DNA from: Noviluteimonas caseinilytica
GTDB lineage: Bacteria; Pseudomonadota; Gammaproteobacteria; Xanthomonadales; Xanthomonadaceae
DNA: 64,000 nt
Assembly (NCBI RefSeq): GCF_018406605.1
Contig: NZ_AP024545.1
Span: 868,001 to 932,000, forward strand
Reading direction: 5' to 3'
Shown: piece after piece, positions 1-7,861 of the stretch
How the letters are laid out: the number at the start of each line of letters is the position of its first letter
How positions within the stretch are numbered: the stretch's first letter is position 1
Notes under the pieces: model-generated
Told to the model about the DNA's origin: nothing
The model's input: the letters and a program-made list of their open reading frames with translations, nothing else
Databases searched by the model: none
Made by a program: the position numbers and the translations under genes

Positions 1-1454
1 TCGGCACCAACGTGCTGCTGCGCCAGGACGACGACGTGCTGGAGACGTGGTTCTCCTCGCAGCTGTGGCCGATCAGCACGATGGGCTGGCCGGACGAAGC
101 GAAGATGGCCGACCTCGGCTTCGATCGCTACGTGCCGTCCTCGGTGCTGGTGACCGGCTTCGACATCATCTTCTTCTGGGTCGCGCGCATGATCATGGCG
201 ACCGACCACTTCACGGGGCGCGTGCCGTTCCGCGACGTCTACATCACCGGCCTGGTCCGCGACAAGGACGGCCAGAAGATGTCGAAGTCGAAGGGCAACA
301 TCCTCGACCCGATCGACATCATCGACGGCATCTCGCTGGAAAGCCTGGTCGCCAAGCGCACCACCGGCCTGATGAAGCCGACCGACGCACCGAAGATCGA
401 GAAGGCCACGCGCAAGGAATTCCCGGACGGCATCGTCGCGCATGGCGCCGATCCGCTGCGCTTCACGATGACGGCGCTGGCCGGCCCCGGCCGCGACATC
501 AAGTTCGACCTCGGCCGCGCCGAGGGCTACAAGAATTTCTGCAACAAGTTGTGGAACGCCACGCGCTTCGTGCTGATGAACACCGAAGGCAAGACCTTCG
601 ACGGCGCGCCGCAGCCGGTGACGGATGCGGAGAAGTGGATCCTCGCGCGCCTGTCCGAGGTGTCGGCGCAGGCCGCGACGCACTTCGCCGCCTACCGCTT
701 CGACCTGCTCGCGCAGGCGTTGTACGAGTTCGCCTGGAACGAGTTCTGCGACTGGTTCGTCGAGCTCGCCAAGCCCGCGCTCAACGGCAGCGACGCCGCC
801 GCGGCCGACAGCACGCGCCACACGCTGCTGCACGTGCTCGAGGCGCTGCTCCGCCTGCTGCATCCGCTGGTGCCGTTCGTGACCGAGGAACTGTGGCGCA
901 GCGTGGCGCCGCGCCTGTCGATCGCTGCGTCGACGATTTCGCTGCAGGTGTATCCCGAAGCGCAGGACTTCCCGCGCGACGCGACGGCCGAGGCCGACGT
1001 GGAATGGCTGAAGGCGATGGTCTCCGGCCTGCGCCGCATCCGCAGCGAACTCGGCGTGTCGCCCGCGAAGCAGATCGCGTTGCTGCTGCAGGCCGGCACC
1101 GCCGCCGATCGCGCGCGCATCGCCCGCTTCGATGCCCCGCTGCGCTTCCTCAACCGCATCGAGCGCATCGAATGGATCGACGGCGAACCGCCGGCGTCGG
1201 CCGGTGGCCTCGTCGGCGAACTCAAGCTGTTCGTTCCGCTGGAGGGCCTGGTGGACCTCGGCGCCGAACGCACGCGCCTGGACAAGGAGCTCAAGCGCGT
1301 CGAAGGCGAACTGGCGAAGTCGACCAACAAGCTGGCCAGCGAGACGTTCGTGGCCAACGCGCCGGCGGCCGTCGTCGAACAGGAGCGCACGCGCCTGGCC
1401 GAATGGACCGCGCAGCGCGACGCCCTCGCCGCCCAGCGCGCGCGCCTGGCCTGA
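1..1454 (+). CDS. valS: Valine--tRNA ligase, C-terminal part (5' end outside window)
   Basis: Class I aminoacyl-tRNA synthetase charging tRNA-Val in the cytoplasm; only about the last 483 residues are present, read from base 3. The first visible residues (GTNVLLRQDDDVLETWFSS) match the end of the ValS catalytic core. The KMSKS signature is at 276-290 within GQKMSKSKGN. An alpha-helical anticodon-binding domain follows, with WNEFCDWFVELAKPAL. The last ~65 residues (LVDLGAERTRLDKELKRVEG onward) form the coiled-coil arm typical of ValS. The stop is 19 bases before the next gene. The assignment is secure; only the missing N-terminus is unknown. Confidence 0.97.
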   Translation, partial: GTNVLLRQDDDVLETWFSSQLWPISTMGWPDEAKMADLGFDRYVPSSVLVTGFDIIFFWVARMIMATDHFTGRVPFRDVYITGLVRDKDGQKMSKSKGNILDPIDIIDGISLESLVAKRTTGLMKPTDAPKIEKATRKEFPDGIVAHGADPLRFTMTALAGPGRDIKFDLGRAEGYKNFCNKLWNATRFVLMNTEGKTFDGAPQPVTDAEKWILARLSEVSAQAATHFAAYRFDLLAQALYEFAWNEFCDWFVELAKPALNGSDAAAADSTRHTLLHVLEALLRLLHPLVPFVTEELWRSVAPRLSIAASTISLQVYPEAQDFPRDATAEADVEWLKAMVSGLRRIRSELGVSPAKQIALLLQAGTAADRARIARFDAPLRFLNRIERIEWIDGEPPASAGGLVGELKLFVPLEGLVDLGAERTRLDKELKRVEGELAKSTNKLASETFVANAPAAVVEQERTRLAEWTAQRDALAAQRARLA

Positions 1455-1473
1455 GGCGCAGCGCGTTTCCACG

Positions 1474-2553
1474 ATGAAGCTGTCGGACTACGCCGTCGGG
1501 CGCGACAACAACTTCAACCTCGTGCGCTTCCTGGCGGCGTTCGCGGTGCTGTGGAGCCACAGCTACGCGATCACGCTGGGTCCGCAGAACCACGAACCGT
1601 GGGTGCGGTGGCTCGGCTACACGCCGGCGGGCGTGGCGGTGGACGTGTTCTTCGTCACCAGCGGGTTCCTCGTGTGCGCGAGCCTGCTGCGCCTGGACAA
1701 CTTCAAGGCGTTCGTGAAGGCGCGCGCGTTGCGCATCTTCCCGGCGCTGATCGTGATGTCGCTGCTGCTGGCGTTCGTGCTGGGGCCCGTGTTCACGACG
1801 TGGTCGCTGCACGACTACTTCACCGATGCGAACGTCTACAAGCTGATCCTCAAGGACTCCACGATCCTGACGGGCGTGAAGTTCAAGCTGCCCGGCGTGT
1901 TCGACGGGCACCCGATGGACGAGGTGATCAACGGGTCGCTGTGGACGCTGCCGTTCGAGCTGCGCAGTTACCTGCTGCTCGCGCTGGTGTGGTGGGCCGC
2001 CTCGGCCGCGAAGCACAAGCAGCTGCGCTCGTTCGCGCGGATGATCGTGATCGGCACCACGCTGATGCTGCTGTCGTTCTGGGCGTCGCACCTGTACGGC
2101 TACAAGCACTGGCACACGTTCCGCCTGTTCTTCATGTTCTTCTGCGGCGCGGCGTTCTGGCTGTTCCGCGCGCGCATCCCGATGCGCACGTCGATCGCGA
2201 TCGCGCTGGCCCTGCCGCTGGTCGCCGCCGCCGCGGTGCCGAAGTATTTCTTCTGGGTCTACCCGCTGGTCATCACGTACATCGTGCTGTGGTTCGCCTA
2301 CGTGCCGCGCGGGTTCGTCCGCGGCTTCAACCGGTTCGGCGACTACAGCTACGGCATCTACATCTACGCGTTCCCGGTGCAGCAGATGCTGGTGGCGCTG
2401 GTGCCGGGCATCACGCCGGAGCGGATGATCCTGTTCGCGACGCTGGGCACGCTGCCGCTCGCGATGGCCTCGTGGCACTTCGTCGAGAAGCCGATGCTGG
2501 CGAAGAAGGAACGCAAGCGCGTCCCCGCGGCGGCGCCGGAAGCCGCCACGTAG
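1474..2553 (+). CDS. Acyltransferase 3 family membrane protein
   Basis: A 359-residue polytopic inner-membrane protein of the acyltransferase 3 family (PF01757), which typically O-acetylates surface polysaccharides or lipids. The N-terminus has the family pattern NFNLVRFLAAFAVLWSHS, with the conserved Arg and His thought to act in acyl transfer. About ten hydrophobic segments follow, and the short C-terminus is basic. The ATG at 1474 is chosen because the family motif begins about 15 residues after it; the same frame extends upstream only through valS. It lies 19 bp after valS and ends back to back with the leftward lipoprotein gene. The acceptor cannot be read from sequence; it may be the O-antigen encoded further right, but nothing links them directly. 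Confidence 0.85.
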   Translation: MKLSDYAVGRDNNFNLVRFLAAFAVLWSHSYAITLGPQNHEPWVRWLGYTPAGVAVDVFFVTSGFLVCASLLRLDNFKAFVKARALRIFPALIVMSLLLAFVLGPVFTTWSLHDYFTDANVYKLILKDSTILTGVKFKLPGVFDGHPMDEVINGSLWTLPFELRSYLLLALVWWAASAAKHKQLRSFARMIVIGTTLMLLSFWASHLYGYKHWHTFRLFFMFFCGAAFWLFRARIPMRTSIAIALALPLVAAAAVPKYFFWVYPLVITYIVLWFAYVPRGFVRGFNRFGDYSYGIYIYAFPVQQMLVALVPGITPERMILFATLGTLPLAMASWHFVEKPMLAKKERKRVPAAAPEAAT

Positions 2554-3201
2554 TCATTTGACGACGGGCGGCCGCGGATGGGCCACGTCGTACTTCTGCG
2601 CTTCGATGAACGTCCAGCCGACGATGTCCTGCACGACGTTCGTCAGCGCCGTGTCGAACGCCGCGGCCACCGCGCCCACCGCCGTCCCGCCCGCGGGCAC
2701 GCGCTGGCGGATGGTCTTCGTCGCGATGACGCTGTTCGTGCGCGGCGCGATCAGTTTCACCACCACTTCGATGTCGGCGTTCGGCGTGGCGCCGCCGGCG
2801 TAGTCGGATTCGAACCGGCGCAGGTCGAGCGCCAGTTCGTAGTCGCCGGCGATGCCCGTGCCGCGGCGGCCGACGCCCTGGATCTTCCCGCTGTCCTCGA
2901 AGGCGCGCAGCACCGCGTCCTGCACCAGGTCCGGTGCGGGCTCGGCCCAGATCGCGGCGTGGTAGACCTGCAGTTCGCCCGTCGCCGGACGCACCACGAT
3001 GCGCGGCGAATCGATCAGCTCGTTGGCGTGCGGGCGCGTGATCTGCAACTGCCAGCGCACGTTCGGCCAGGACGGATCGGGTTGCACCGTCGCCTCGGGC
3101 GAATACAACGCGATGGGTTCCTTCTTCGGCACGATGCCGCAACCGGCAAGCGACGCCAGCGCCAGGACCAGGGCCGTGCGCGTCAGGATGGCGTGGTTCA
3201 T
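2554..3201 (-). CDS. ABC-type transport auxiliary lipoprotein (PqiC/DUF330-like)
   Basis: A 215-residue predicted outer-membrane lipoprotein. The signal peptide ends in the lipobox LAGC with Cys at residue 21. The rest resembles the ABC-transport auxiliary family (PqiC/DUF330), which partners MCE-protein lipid transporters. Early residues include the strand YSPEATVQPDPSWPNVRWQL, and later residues form alternating strands and helices. Its ATG overlaps the end of the mlaD-like gene by 4 bases, so the two are probably translationally coupled. It is the last gene of the four-gene operon and may sit where outer-membrane MlaA, or the missing MlaC, would act; that role is inferred. The stop abuts the convergent acyltransferase gene with no intergenic DNA. 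Confidence 0.85.
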   Translation of the reverse strand: MNHAILTRTALVLALASLAGCGIVPKKEPIALYSPEATVQPDPSWPNVRWQLQITRPHANELIDSPRIVVRPATGELQVYHAAIWAEPAPDLVQDAVLRAFEDSGKIQGVGRRGTGIAGDYELALDLRRFESDYAGGATPNADIEVVVKLIAPRTNSVIATKTIRQRVPAGGTAVGAVAAAFDTALTNVVQDIVGWTFIEAQKYDVAHPRPPVVK

Positions 3202-4124
3202 TCGGGCACGAACTCCTTCGGTTGCTGGCGGCCGAGCACGTAGCCGGCCGGATTGTTGTCGAGGCGGCTGGCGACGCGGCGCAGGTCGCGCACGAGGCCA
3301 CGCAGTTCGGTCAGCGCGGGTCCGACCTGCTGCAACCCGTTCTGGGTGAAGTTGGCCAGCGGCGCGCGGTTCTCCGCGATCATCGCGTTGGCGTTGCTGC
3401 TCACCGACTCCAGCTGCACCAGCGTGCGGTCCAGCTTGTCGACGAGCTGCGGCAACTGGCGGATCACGTCCTTGTCGAGGCGCTCGACGGCGCCGTTGGT
3501 GGTCACCAGCGTCACCTTGAGCTGTTCGCTGGCTTCGCGTGCGTTGACGATCAGCTGGCCGAGGTCTTCCTTCTGCGAGGCGACCGCGCCGGTGAGCTTC
3601 TGGATGTTGTCGAGCGAATCGGAAATGCGCCGCACGTTCTCCTCGCTCAGCACCTCGTCCATGCGCGTGACCAGGCGGTTGGCGGTGTCGGCGATGTTCT
3701 GCAGCGCGGAGGGTTCGGTGGCGATGGTCGGGACGATGTCGCGATCGTTGCTTGCCAGCAGCGGCGCATTCGGGCTGCCGCCGCTGAGCTGGATGAAGGT
3801 GGGGCCGGTCAGGCCGTCCTGCGAGATCTTCGCGTGCGTGTCGGTCTTGATCGGCGTGTCGGCGCTGATGCGTACTTCGGCGATCACCTTGCGCGGATCG
3901 TTGGGCGCCAGGCGCAGGCGCTGGATCGTGCCGACGCTGATGCCGTTGTAGCGGACGCTGCCGCCTTCGAACAGGCCGGTCACCGCTTCGTTGAACACGA
4001 CGCGGTAATTCTTCCATTCGCGCTCGGACGACCAGTTGGCGGCCCACAACGCGAACAGCAGGCCGAAGATGCTGATCGCGATGGTGAACGCGCCGATCAG
4101 GACGTAGTTGGCCTTGGTTTCCAT
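3198..4124 (-). CDS. mlaD: MCE-domain substrate-binding protein, MlaD-like
   Basis: A 308-residue inner-membrane-anchored periplasmic MCE protein that would bind or channel phospholipids. The N-terminal membrane anchor (about residues 7-27) precedes one MCE domain (about 40-118) containing FEGGSVRYNGISVGTIQRL. A long helical C-terminal region follows (about 150-290; SDSLDNIQKLTGAVASQKED). E. coli MlaD is about 183 residues, so the helical tail is a clear extension and could form a tunnel, as in other MCE proteins. The start METKANYV was chosen over an upstream in-frame ATG because it gives the usual short cytoplasmic lead to the anchor and lies 2 bases after the ATPase stop. Confidence 0.9.
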   Translation of the reverse strand: METKANYVLIGAFTIAISIFGLLFALWAANWSSEREWKNYRVVFNEAVTGLFEGGSVRYNGISVGTIQRLRLAPNDPRKVIAEVRISADTPIKTDTHAKISQDGLTGPTFIQLSGGSPNAPLLASNDRDIVPTIATEPSALQNIADTANRLVTRMDEVLSEENVRRISDSLDNIQKLTGAVASQKEDLGQLIVNAREASEQLKVTLVTTNGAVERLDKDVIRQLPQLVDKLDRTLVQLESVSSNANAMIAENRAPLANFTQNGLQQVGPALTELRGLVRDLRRVASRLDNNPAGYVLGRQQPKEFVPE

Positions 4125-4126
4125 CG

Positions 4127-4927
4127 TCAGACTCCTGGGGCCGGTGCGGGCACCGTGGTCGCCGGGCGGGCGGCACGGGCGCGGGGGCCGTGGAAATATT
4201 CGCGCACCCACGGGTGGTCGAACTGCTCGACTTCCTCGATGGGCGCATTGATGACCACGCGGCGGTCGGCGATGACCGCCACGCGATCGCAGATCGCATA
4301 GAGCGTGTCGAGGTCGTGCGTGACCAGGAACACGGTGAGGCCCAGCGCGCGCTGCAGCGTGAGGATCAGTTCGTCGAACGCGGCGGCGCCGATCGGATCC
4401 AGGCCGGCGGTGGGTTCGTCGAGGAACAGCAGCGGCGGGTCGAGCGCCAGCGCGCGTGCCAGCCCCGCGCGCTTGCGCATGCCGCCGGACAACTGCGACG
4501 GCAGCTTCTCGATCGCATCGGCGGGCAGGCCCGCCAGTTTCACTTTCAGCAGCGACAGTTCGTAGCGCAGCGAGTCGGGCACGTCGGGGTGGTGCTCCTT
4601 CAGCGGCACCTGCACGTTCTCGCCGACGGTGAGCGATGAGAACAGCGCGCCGTCCTGGAACAGCACGCCGGTGTTGCGTTCGATCACCAGGCGCACGTCG
4701 TCGTCTTCGCTGCGCGCATCGACGCCGAGCACTTCGATCTCGCCCTCGTCGGGAATGCGCAGGCCGAGGATCGAGCGCATCAGCACCGACTTGCCCGCGC
4801 CCGATCCGCCGACCACGCCGAGGATCTCGCCGCGGCGCACGTCGAGGTCCAGGCCGTCGTGCACGACCTGTTCGCCGAAGCGGTTCACCAGGCCCCGCAC
4901 GCGGATGATGATGTCCTCGTCGGTCAC
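4127..4927 (-). CDS. mlaF: ABC transporter ATPase, MlaF-like
   Basis: A 266-residue ABC ATPase of the Mla/MCE lipid-transport type. Walker A GGSGAGKS is at residues 40-47, the signature LSGGM at 146-150, Walker B LLFLDE at 166-171 and the switch His at 204 in VTHDLD. The 'GVLFQDGALFSSLTVGEN' stretch is characteristic of the MlaF/Ttg2A subfamily. The start is GTG (4925-4927), one base after the permease stop, and no nearby in-frame ATG fits. The proline- and alanine-rich C-terminal tail is not needed for ATPase function. It would power the permease encoded just upstream. Confidence 0.93.
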   Translation of the reverse strand: MTDEDIIIRVRGLVNRFGEQVVHDGLDLDVRRGEILGVVGGSGAGKSVLMRSILGLRIPDEGEIEVLGVDARSEDDDVRLVIERNTGVLFQDGALFSSLTVGENVQVPLKEHHPDVPDSLRYELSLLKVKLAGLPADAIEKLPSQLSGGMRKRAGLARALALDPPLLFLDEPTAGLDPIGAAAFDELILTLQRALGLTVFLVTHDLDTLYAICDRVAVIADRRVVINAPIEEVEQFDHPWVREYFHGPRARAARPATTVPAPAPGV

Positions 4928-4928
4928 G

Positions 4929-6059
4929 TCAGATATCCATGTTCATGAACCACAGCGCCATCATCGCGTCGAGCACGATCACGAGCGAGATGGACTGCAC
5001 GACGCTGGAGGTGGTGCGCTCGCCGACCGACTGCGCGGTGCCTTTCACCTGCAGGCCTTCCAGGCACCCGATCAGGCCGATGATCAGCGCGAAGATCGGC
5101 GCCTTCGACAGCCCCACCAGGAAATGCCGCAGTTCGATCGTCGCGTCCATGCGCGAGAGCCACGCCTGCGGCGGGATGTCGAGGTTGAACGCGCCGACCG
5201 TCGCGCCGCCCAGGATGCCGGCGATCATCGCGATGAACGTCAGCAGCGGCAGCATCACCAGCAGCGCGATGATGCGCGGCATCACCAGCAGGTCGATCGG
5301 GTCCATGCCGAGCGTGCGGATCGCGTCGATCTCCTCGCGCGCCTGCATCGCGCCGATCTGCGCGGTGAACGCGCTGGCGGTGCGGCCGGCGAGGATGATG
5401 GCGGTGAGCAGCACGGCGAACTCGCGCAGGAACGCGACGTTCACCAGTTCCACGACGTAGATCTCCGCGCCGAAGTCTCGCAGGATGTTCGCGCCGAGGA
5501 ACGCGATCACCGCGCCGACGAGATACGCGAGCAGGAACACCAGCGGCACCGCGTCCAGGCCCACCTGTTCCATGTGGTAGACGGTGGACGTGAGGCGGAA
5601 GCGCCGCGGCTGCGCGAGCATGCGGCCGAACTTCAGCAGGTTCTCGCCGAGGAAGCCGACCAGCGCGAGGATCTCGTGCCAGTTGTCCTGCACCGCGAAG
5701 CCCAGGCGCGCGAGCGCGGCGCTGACGCCGTATTCGCGCTTCTTCTTCGGGCGGTCGTCGGCGACGTCCTCGATTGCGTCCACCAGCGGCTGGTGGTCGT
5801 CGCGGAAACGGAAGACGTCCAGCTCGAGGCAATGCCGGCGCGCGAAGCGCAACAGCTGCAGCACGCCGGCCGAATCCAGGCGGCCGATGTCGGCCGCGTC
5901 CACCGCCGTGACGCCCTCGGGCACCGCGCGCAGGCGCTCGCCCATCGCCAGCGCGTGCGCAAGCGTCCAGTCGCCGCGCAGGCGCAGTCGCGTGCCATCG
6001 GTGGCATCGGTGGCCAGCTCGGGCGGTCGGCTCTCCGGCAGGCGGTCGTTGTCGCGCAT
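4929..6059 (-). CDS. mlaE: MlaE-family permease with N-terminal STAS-like domain
   Basis: A 376-residue protein. Residues ~20-90 look like a STAS domain (LRLRGDWTLAHALAMGERL and VDAADIGRLDSAGVLQLL). From ~130 the MlaE/YrbE permease domain follows, with about five membrane spans and the conserved FLGANILRDFGAEIYVVELV, FTAQIGAMQAREEIDAIRTL and MDPIDLLVMPR segments. In E. coli the STAS partner is a separate protein (MlaB); here it is fused to the permease. The ATG at 6059 has a strong ribosome site (GAGGGGA) a few bases upstream. It is the first gene of the leftward operon mlaE-mlaF-mlaD-lipoprotein. No mlaC homologue accompanies it. Confidence 0.92.
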   Translation of the reverse strand: MRDNDRLPESRPPELATDATDGTRLRLRGDWTLAHALAMGERLRAVPEGVTAVDAADIGRLDSAGVLQLLRFARRHCLELDVFRFRDDHQPLVDAIEDVADDRPKKKREYGVSAALARLGFAVQDNWHEILALVGFLGENLLKFGRMLAQPRRFRLTSTVYHMEQVGLDAVPLVFLLAYLVGAVIAFLGANILRDFGAEIYVVELVNVAFLREFAVLLTAIILAGRTASAFTAQIGAMQAREEIDAIRTLGMDPIDLLVMPRIIALLVMLPLLTFIAMIAGILGGATVGAFNLDIPPQAWLSRMDATIELRHFLVGLSKAPIFALIIGLIGCLEGLQVKGTAQSVGERTTSSVVQSISLVIVLDAMMALWFMNMDI

Positions 6060-6097
6060 GGGTCCCCTCGCTGCGGCGGAGCATACACAGCCCCATG

Positions 6098-6113
6098 GTG
6101 CACGCGCGTGCAC
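6098..6113. promoter_or_regulatory. 16-bp perfect palindrome in a divergent intergenic region
   Basis: GTGCACGCGCGTGCAC is self-complementary over all 16 bases. It lies between the divergent starts of the mlaE-like operon (6059) and the ThrE-like exporter gene (6152), where a dimeric repressor or activator could act on both. No regulator is assigned, and a chance occurrence in GC-rich DNA is possible. Confidence 0.4.
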
Positions 6114-6151
6114 GACCCTACACACCACGTGCCATGCCATGCTTCGCCCCC

Positions 6152-7450
6152 ATGACGCACGCCAACGCGCCCTCGCCCCCATCCGAGCCGCAGGCCCCGG
6201 CCGGCGGCCATCGCGCGGACGCGGGCGCCGGTTACGCCGAACGCATCGCGTTCGTGCTGGAAGTGGCCGAACACCTGCACGCCTACGGCACGACGGCGCA
6301 ACGCCTGGAAGGCGCGATCGTCGCGGTGTCGCAACGCATCGGGCTGGACTGCGAACCGTGGTCCAACCCCACCGGCATGATCCTGTCCTTCAGCGATCCG
6401 CGCGGTCCCGCCGGCTTGCTGGACACCACGCGCGTCATCCGCCTCGCCCCCGGCGAAACCGACCTGTACAAGTTGTGCGAAGCCGACCGCATCGCCGAGG
6501 ACGTGATGGCCGGGCGCGTCGGCATCGCCGAAGGCCATGCGCAACTGCGCGCGCTCCACAAGCCCGCGGGCTGGCGTGGCCGCGCGATGCAGGTGCTCGG
6601 TTTCGGCCTGGCGTCGGGCGCGGTCGCGGGCCTGCTGCGCCTGCCGTGGCTCGACATCGCGACCGCGGCCCTGATCGGCCTGCTGATCGGCGTGCTCGAA
6701 CTCGCCTCGCACCATCGCCCGCGCCTGCAGGAAGCAAGCGATGCCGTCGCGGGCGTGATCGCCGGCATCGTCGCCATCGCGGTCTCGCATCTCATCGCAC
6801 CGTTGAACCTCAACACGGTGGTGATCGCCGCGCTCATCGTGCTGCTGCCGGGTATGGCGCTCACCAACGCGGTCAACGAACTCACCAGCCGCCACCTCGT
6901 GTCGGGCACGGCGCGGTTCGCCGGTGCGCTGACGACGGTCCTGAAGCTCGCCATCGGCACGGCAATCGCGTTCAAGCTCGCGCAGTTCTCGGGGATCTCG
7001 GCGGAAGTGCGCGCGTCGCGCCCGCAGCCCGAATGGGTGGAAGGCCTTGCGCTGGTGGTGGGTGCGTTCGCGTTCGCAGTGTTGTTCCGCGCCGCGCGCC
7101 GCGATTACTGGATCGTGATGTTGTCGGCGGCGACCGGGTACCTGGTGTCGCGCTTCGGCAGCCAGGCGTTCGAAGGGACGGCCGGCGTGTTCCTCGCCGC
7201 GCTGGTGACGTCCGCCGCGGGCAATGCCTATGCGCGCTGGGCGGAACGGCCGGGCGCCCTGGTGCGCGTGCCCGGCATCATCATGCTGGTGCCCGGCAGC
7301 CTCGCGTTGCGCGGGCTGATGAACCTGGTGCAGCAACAGGATGTCGGCGCCGGCGGCGATGCCGCGATCGCGGTGCTCAACACGCTGATGGCGCTGGTGG
7401 CGGGCTTGCTGTTCGGCAACCTGCTGGTCAGCGCGCGCCGCAACCTCTGA
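6152..7450 (+). CDS. ThrE-like threonine/serine exporter family protein
   Basis: A 432-residue integral membrane protein of the ThrE/DUF1212-DUF3815 family. The N-terminal half has the soluble ThrE signature (LEVAEHLHAYGTTAQRLEGA, then WSNPTGMILSF), followed by several membrane helices. The C-terminal half, from about residue 290, adds a second helical set (IIMLVPGSLALRGLMNL) matching the ThrE_2 part. Family members export threonine and serine, or related small molecules; the substrate here is not shown. The ATG at 6152 is preferred over the in-frame ATG at 6134, though neither has a strong ribosome site. It is convergent with the H-NS-like gene, the two stops being adjacent. Confidence 0.85.
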   Translation: MTHANAPSPPSEPQAPAGGHRADAGAGYAERIAFVLEVAEHLHAYGTTAQRLEGAIVAVSQRIGLDCEPWSNPTGMILSFSDPRGPAGLLDTTRVIRLAPGETDLYKLCEADRIAEDVMAGRVGIAEGHAQLRALHKPAGWRGRAMQVLGFGLASGAVAGLLRLPWLDIATAALIGLLIGVLELASHHRPRLQEASDAVAGVIAGIVAIAVSHLIAPLNLNTVVIAALIVLLPGMALTNAVNELTSRHLVSGTARFAGALTTVLKLAIGTAIAFKLAQFSGISAEVRASRPQPEWVEGLALVVGAFAFAVLFRAARRDYWIVMLSAATGYLVSRFGSQAFEGTAGVFLAALVTSAAGNAYARWAERPGALVRVPGIIMLVPGSLALRGLMNLVQQQDVGAGGDAAIAVLNTLMALVAGLLFGNLLVSARRNL

Positions 7451-7828
7451 TCACTTGATCAGGAAGTCGTCGAGCTTCTTGCCGCCGGCGATCTGCGAGG
7501 ACATCCACTTCGGCTGCTGCCCGCGCCCGGCCCACGTCTGGCTCGGGTCCGCGGGGTTGCGGTACTTCGGCGCGACCTTGCCGAGCTTGTAACCCTTGGT
7601 CGACTTGCGGCCCGTGGACTGCGCGGGCGCGCTGGTTTTCTTCGCGGCGGGCGCCGCGCCCCCGAACAACTCGGCGACCGTGTAGCCCTCGGCGCGCGCG
7701 AGCGCGGTGAGCTTCTGGCGGACCAGCGCGATCGGCTTGCGCTTGACCAGCGTGGTGCGCCGCTTCTTCGCCTGCGCGATGAGCGCGTCGAGTTCCTTCG
7801 CCGACAAGCCGTTGAGGTCGATGGACAT
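7451..7828 (-). CDS. H-NS histone-like nucleoid protein
   Basis: A 125-residue nucleoid-associated protein. The short helical N-terminus (MSIDLNGLSAKELDALIAQA) is a dimerisation segment. A flexible Ala/Lys/Ser-rich linker spans about residues 57-80. The C-terminal H-NS DNA-binding motif is YRNPADPSQTWAGRGQQPKW, whose AGRGQQP core inserts in the DNA minor groove. Such proteins silence AT-rich and horizontally acquired genes. It lies 33 bp after proS on the same strand and may be cotranscribed. Confidence 0.92.
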   Translation of the reverse strand: MSIDLNGLSAKELDALIAQAKKRRTTLVKRKPIALVRQKLTALARAEGYTVAELFGGAAPAAKKTSAPAQSTGRKSTKGYKLGKVAPKYRNPADPSQTWAGRGQQPKWMSSQIAGGKKLDDFLIK

Positions 7829-7861
7829 GCAGCAATCTCCGCGAGGTGGGGATTCTTTGTG

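Noticed and set aside
2807..2821. GGATTCGAACCGG-like string resembling a tRNA T-arm
   Set aside because: It is inside the lipoprotein gene, and no acceptor, D or anticodon stems can be formed around it.
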